From an uncultured Sutterella sp. (GTDB taxonomy: Bacteria; Pseudomonadota; Gammaproteobacteria; Burkholderiales; Burkholderiaceae_F), in assembly GCA_900554675.1 (NCBI GenBank), contig USIM01000039.1, forward strand, positions 1 through 7,801: a stretch of DNA of 7,801 nt. The letters run 5' to 3'. Positions within the stretch are counted from its first letter, which is position 1; the number at the start of each line of letters is the position of its first letter. The notes under the pieces are model-generated. The model saw only the letters and a program-made list of their open reading frames with translations, did not search any database and had not been told where the DNA came from. Of this stretch, positions 5,184-7,801 are shown piece by piece. Position numbers and translations under genes: made by a program.

Positions 5184-6446
5184 CTGAATCGGCACCAAAA
5201 GCACCAATCCGATCACAAAGAAAAGACCCGTCATCAATAGGGCAAAACGATGGTCATTATTGGTGATCCAGGTGAGCGTCCCGTAGGTCATCGGGCCAAT
5301 AATATTAGCTACCCAAAGGGCCATGTTCCAGAATGAATAAAAGGCTGCGCATTGCTCTTTAGGGGCCAAAGCACCCACCAATGCGCGACCTGCGGATTGG
5401 CTCGAACCCATGGCAATACCGGCTAAGTTGGCGGCAATCCAGAAAACCGGTTTGGTTTGGGCGTAGTAACCAACGCCAATCATGGCAAGCCAAACAACCA
5501 ATGTGAGCATCAAGGCGTACTTGTGACCGATTTTGTCTTCAACGTAACCAAAAGCAAAGGCACCGATCGCGGCCGTGATATTGACCAAGAGCACCATGAA
5601 AATGGTTTCGGCTTCCGAAAAGCCCATCACTTGGTTGGCGTAGATGGCAGCAAGCGTTACGACAACGGCAATGCCTGCTTGGAAAAAGAGGCCACTTGAG
5701 ACCAAAAAGGCGAAATTTCTGTGTTGCGGAAGTGACTTAAATGTTTGAACCAAAGAGGCTTGAGACTCTTTAACCAACGTCATAAAACGCGCCTGAGAGC
5801 GAGGCGTTGCACGTTCCTTTAACCAAAGCGCCAAGGGTGCGGCGGCAATGATAAAGACGATGGCTGTCACGAGCATCGTGTAGGGTACGTAATCCTCAGC
5901 ACCCGCGCCGCCACTTTGCATCATGCTCACGATGGCTAAACTGATCCCAAGGGTTAAAAGCCCGCCACAATAACCAAAGCTCCAACCCCAGCCGGAGACT
6001 TTGCCCAGGGAGTCATCGTTAGCGAGTTCCGGCAAAAAGGCCGAATTGAGCGTTTCCCCTACGTTGTAGCCAAAGTTACTGATAATGATCATAGCAATGG
6101 CTAAAAGAATCGTTCCTTCATGGGTGAAATAAAGCCCTAATGTGCCCAAGATGCACAAAAGACTCATCAAGATAACCCAGAACTTCTTATTGGCTTTTAA
6201 GTCGGTGGCAGCACCGATAAAGGGCATCAAAACGATTGAGAGAATGTTGCTTGCCGCAATCACCGACGTCCACAAAAGTGTGCCCCAAGAGGCGTTTCCA
6301 CAGACCACCCCCACAAAGTAAGCATTAAAGACAGCAGTCAAAACCACGGTGGTGTAACCGGAATTAGCAAAGTCAAACGCCGACCATGCCCAAATTTCTT
6401 TTTTGGTGACACCGTCTTTGAGGTGAGCAGATGAGAAAAACTCCAT
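5166..6446 (-). CDS. MFS transporter, UMF1 / Atg22-like family
   Basis: This is a 426-residue inner-membrane protein with about 12 hydrophobic segments; roughly, the first six span 30-208 and the second six 245-420, with a charged loop (about 209-243) between halves. The N-terminal motif WSAFDFANSGYTTVV (21-35) and the length point to the UMF1 family of the major facilitator superfamily, related to yeast vacuolar Atg22. Atg22 exports amino acids from the vacuole, but bacterial substrates are largely unassigned and I do not assign one. Other features seen are the acidic PELANDD loop and the GSSQSAGRALVGALAPKEQ segment. The ATG has GGAG six bases upstream. It begins 13 bp after the deacetylase stop, so the two are probably co-transcribed. 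The protein ends in a basic KKKI. No frameshift is seen. Confidence 0.88.
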   Translation of the reverse strand: MEFFSSAHLKDGVTKKEIWAWSAFDFANSGYTTVVLTAVFNAYFVGVVCGNASWGTLLWTSVIAASNILSIVLMPFIGAATDLKANKKFWVILMSLLCILGTLGLYFTHEGTILLAIAMIIISNFGYNVGETLNSAFLPELANDDSLGKVSGWGWSFGYCGGLLTLGISLAIVSMMQSGGAGAEDYVPYTMLVTAIVFIIAAAPLALWLKERATPRSQARFMTLVKESQASLVQTFKSLPQHRNFAFLVSSGLFFQAGIAVVVTLAAIYANQVMGFSEAETIFMVLLVNITAAIGAFAFGYVEDKIGHKYALMLTLVVWLAMIGVGYYAQTKPVFWIAANLAGIAMGSSQSAGRALVGALAPKEQCAAFYSFWNMALWVANIIGPMTYGTLTWITNNDHRFALLMTGLFFVIGLVLLVPIQLKKKI

Positions 6447-6459
6447 GAGGGCTCCAATA

Positions 6460-7392
6460 TCAGAGGTGAGCTAAGGTGCGAATATGGGCGACAACCGAGC
6501 GGGCCAAAGAGCGACACTCGTAGCCGCCTTCTAAGACGCTCACAATGCGTCCGTCGCAGACCACGTGGGCAATGTCATCAATAACACGCGTGATGTGAGC
6601 AAAATCCAAGTCTGAGAAATCCAGCTGCGCCATTACTTCATTGGCGTGTCCGTCAAAACCTGCCGAAATCAAAATGAGTTCAGGTTTTTTCTTTTCAATG
6701 ATCGGCGCCCAAACATTACGAATAATTTCGCACGCTTCATCGCCCGTTGCCCCCGAAGACAACGCTTCATTATGAATATTGGGAGCTGAAAAACCACCGC
6801 CTACATGCGGAAAGATGCCTTCTTGAAATAACGAGAAGAATTCAATCTTGGGGTGATTTTTGACGATGTCTTCCGTGCCGTCGCCGTGGTGAGCATCAAA
6901 GTCGATAATGACAATGCTATTGAGTTTTAAAACTTCAATGGCATAAAGAGTGGCAATGGCAACATTATTAAAGATGCAAAAGCCACCTGCACCGTTTCGG
7001 TGAGCGTGGTGTCCAGGAGGGCGCACCATGCAAAAGGCATTGCGAAGTTTGTTGTTTGTGACCGTATCAACGGCATCCAAGACGCAACCTGCGGATTGAA
7101 GGGCGGCGTTTAATGAACCGGAACAAAGGGCCGTGTCTTCACAGATGTAGGCCATTTCCCCTTCGGTTTTGGGGACTTTGTTTTTAACGAGCGTTAAATA
7201 GGATTCATCGTGCGCACGCAAAATATCAGCGTCCGTGGCTTGGCGTTGACTTTCAATGTGTTTGAAGGCTTGATAAAGACCGCTTGCAACCAAACGTTCC
7301 TCAATGGACTCGATCCGAAGAGGGGACTCGGGGCTGCGTTCGTCAGTGATGTGTTCAAAACACGAACGGTGTGAAAATAAACCGGTGGGCAC
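6460..7392 (-). CDS. Histone deacetylase family amidohydrolase (class II-like)
   Basis: This is a zinc-dependent deacetylase of the arginase/deacetylase fold, 310 residues, cytoplasmic, with no signal peptide. The catalytic His pair is H128-H129 (RPPGHHA). Zinc ligands are D166 and H168 (DFDAHHGDG) and D247 (SAGFDGH). The transition-state tyrosine is Y291 (LEGGYE). The HRNGAGGFCIFNN segment is typical of bacterial class II-like members. Substrates in this family include acetylated polyamines and acetyl-lysine proteins; the sequence does not tell which. The start is GTG; an in-frame TAA 24 bases upstream limits extension. The only good Shine-Dalgarno (AAGGAG) lies too far upstream, while a weak AGAG sits at usable spacing. 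It precedes the UMF1-type transporter and is divergent from erpA. Confidence 0.92.
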   Translation of the reverse strand: MPTGLFSHRSCFEHITDERSPESPLRIESIEERLVASGLYQAFKHIESQRQATDADILRAHDESYLTLVKNKVPKTEGEMAYICEDTALCSGSLNAALQSAGCVLDAVDTVTNNKLRNAFCMVRPPGHHAHRNGAGGFCIFNNVAIATLYAIEVLKLNSIVIIDFDAHHGDGTEDIVKNHPKIEFFSLFQEGIFPHVGGGFSAPNIHNEALSSGATGDEACEIIRNVWAPIIEKKKPELILISAGFDGHANEVMAQLDFSDLDFAHITRVIDDIAHVVCDGRIVSVLEGGYECRSLARSVVAHIRTLAHL

Positions 7393-7470
7393 AATAAATC
7401 TCTTAAATGCTAACTCTCCTTATTTTAAAGGCAATGCGCATGTTTCATCACGATTTTTGACAATTTTTAT

Positions 7471-7489
7471 CTTTTGCAAGGTGCAAAAG
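7471..7489. promoter_or_regulatory. Inverted repeat over the erpA -35 region, candidate operator
   Basis: CTTTTGCA (7471-7478) and TGCAAAAG (7482-7489) are perfect reverse complements around AGG. The dyad covers the -35 box and spacer of the likely erpA promoter, a classic repressor position. It does not match the IscR type 1 consensus as I remember it, so the regulator is unknown. Confidence 0.5.
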
Positions 7490-7501
7490 AGGCCGTATAA
7501 T
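7474..7501 (+). promoter_or_regulatory. Sigma-70-type promoter of erpA
   Basis: TTGCAA (7474-7479) and a consensus TATAAT (7496-7501) are separated by 16 bases. Transcription would begin around 7508-7510, about 30 bases before the ATG. The 145-bp gap also has to hold the divergent promoter of the deacetylase gene, for which I see only a weak TAAAAT-like box near 7422-7427. Confidence 0.65.
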
Positions 7502-7537
7502 CCACTCTTCACTACTTGAAAGTTTTAAGGATTGATC

Positions 7538-7801
7538 ATGCAAGAAAACGAAGAATTGTTGGCACCGGAACCGATTCATTTCACGGATGCTGCTGTTGCT
7601 AAAGTTAAAAGCTTGATTGAAGAAGAAGGTAATGATCAATTAAAGTTGCGCGTCTTTGTGCAAGGCGGTGGCTGTGCCGGTTTCCAATACGGTTTCCAAT
7701 TTGATGAAACTGTTAACGATGACGATGCCCAAATGGTCAAAGATGGCGTGATGCTTTTGATTGACTCTTTGAGCTACCAATATTTGGTGGGCGCTGAAAT
7801 C
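7538..7801 (+). CDS. erpA: Iron-sulfur cluster insertion protein ErpA (partial, 3' end outside)
   Basis: ErpA is an A-type carrier that passes Fe-S clusters to apo-proteins, including enzymes of isoprenoid synthesis and respiration. The 88 codons present run open to the window edge; the family is about 110-125 residues. The HesB/IscA fold shows from [16 protein letters not shown] (12-27). The first cluster cysteine, C46, lies in [13 protein letters not shown], and [19 protein letters not shown] follows. The C-terminal CxC pair (CGCGSSF in relatives) is beyond the window. The ATG has AAGGA (7527-7531) six bases upstream. The GGGC(A/S)GFQYGF segment with the acidic stretch after it fits ErpA better than IscA or SufA. 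MiaB encoded nearby needs two Fe-S clusters, though a functional link is only a thought. Confidence 0.93.
   Translation, partial: MQENEELLAPEPIHFTDAAVAKVKSLIEEEGNDQLKLRVFVQGGGCAGFQYGFQFDETVNDDDAQMVKDGVMLLIDSLSYQYLVGAEI

Noticed and set aside
7457..7501. Perfect TTGACA (7457-7462) as the -35 box of the erpA promoter
   Set aside because: It is 33 bases from the TATAAT, far too long. TTGCAA at 7474-7479 has a proper 16-base spacing.
1..7801. CRISPR array, tRNA or rRNA genes
   Set aside because: No regularly spaced repeats and no cloverleaf or rRNA-like sequence were found on either strand.

Overview
The window looks like a chromosomal segment from a proteobacterium of moderate GC. A gut-type betaproteobacterium of the Sutterella/Parasutterella kind is my best guess, from general gene content only. 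It reads as a housekeeping backbone interrupted by one small mobile element. The backbone evidence is the compact miaB-ybeZ-ybeY order, typical of proteobacteria, and an A-type Fe-S carrier gene of the ErpA kind at the right edge.

Left part (1-3056): a short leader, then three tightly packed genes on the + strand. They encode the tRNA methylthiotransferase MiaB, a PhoH-like ATPase (YbeZ) and the endoribonuclease YbeY. The gaps are 5 bp and then a 4-bp overlap, and an intrinsic terminator follows at once. All three act in tRNA/rRNA maturation and RNA quality control. The corC and lnt genes that follow in enterobacteria are absent.

Middle (3057-5165): a small XRE-type regulator gene on the - strand has been cut in two by a TnpB-only insertion element of about 1.7 kb (IS200/IS605 superfamily, IS1341-like, no tnpA). 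The two halves lie on either side of the element. When joined they restore an uninterrupted reading frame of about 98 residues that fits the family. The TnpB protein keeps the three acidic RuvC residues but lacks the Cys pairs of the usual zinc ribbon. The 3' end of tnpB and the right end of the element hold a series of hairpins expected of an omegaRNA (reRNA). The sequence just beyond the right end, which would be the guide, lies in the broken regulator gene. A 14-bp perfect inverted repeat at the regulator's start is a good candidate autoregulatory operator.

Right part (5166-7801): on the - strand, a histone-deacetylase-family amidohydrolase and a UMF1/Atg22-like MFS transporter are 13 bp apart and probably co-transcribed. 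Divergent from them, on the + strand, starts erpA, cut by the window edge. Its promoter region carries an 8-bp inverted repeat over the -35 element.

The most interesting part is the TnpB element: a zinc-ribbon-less nuclease, a visible omegaRNA-like 3' end, and an insertion whose empty site can be reconstructed from the sequence itself.
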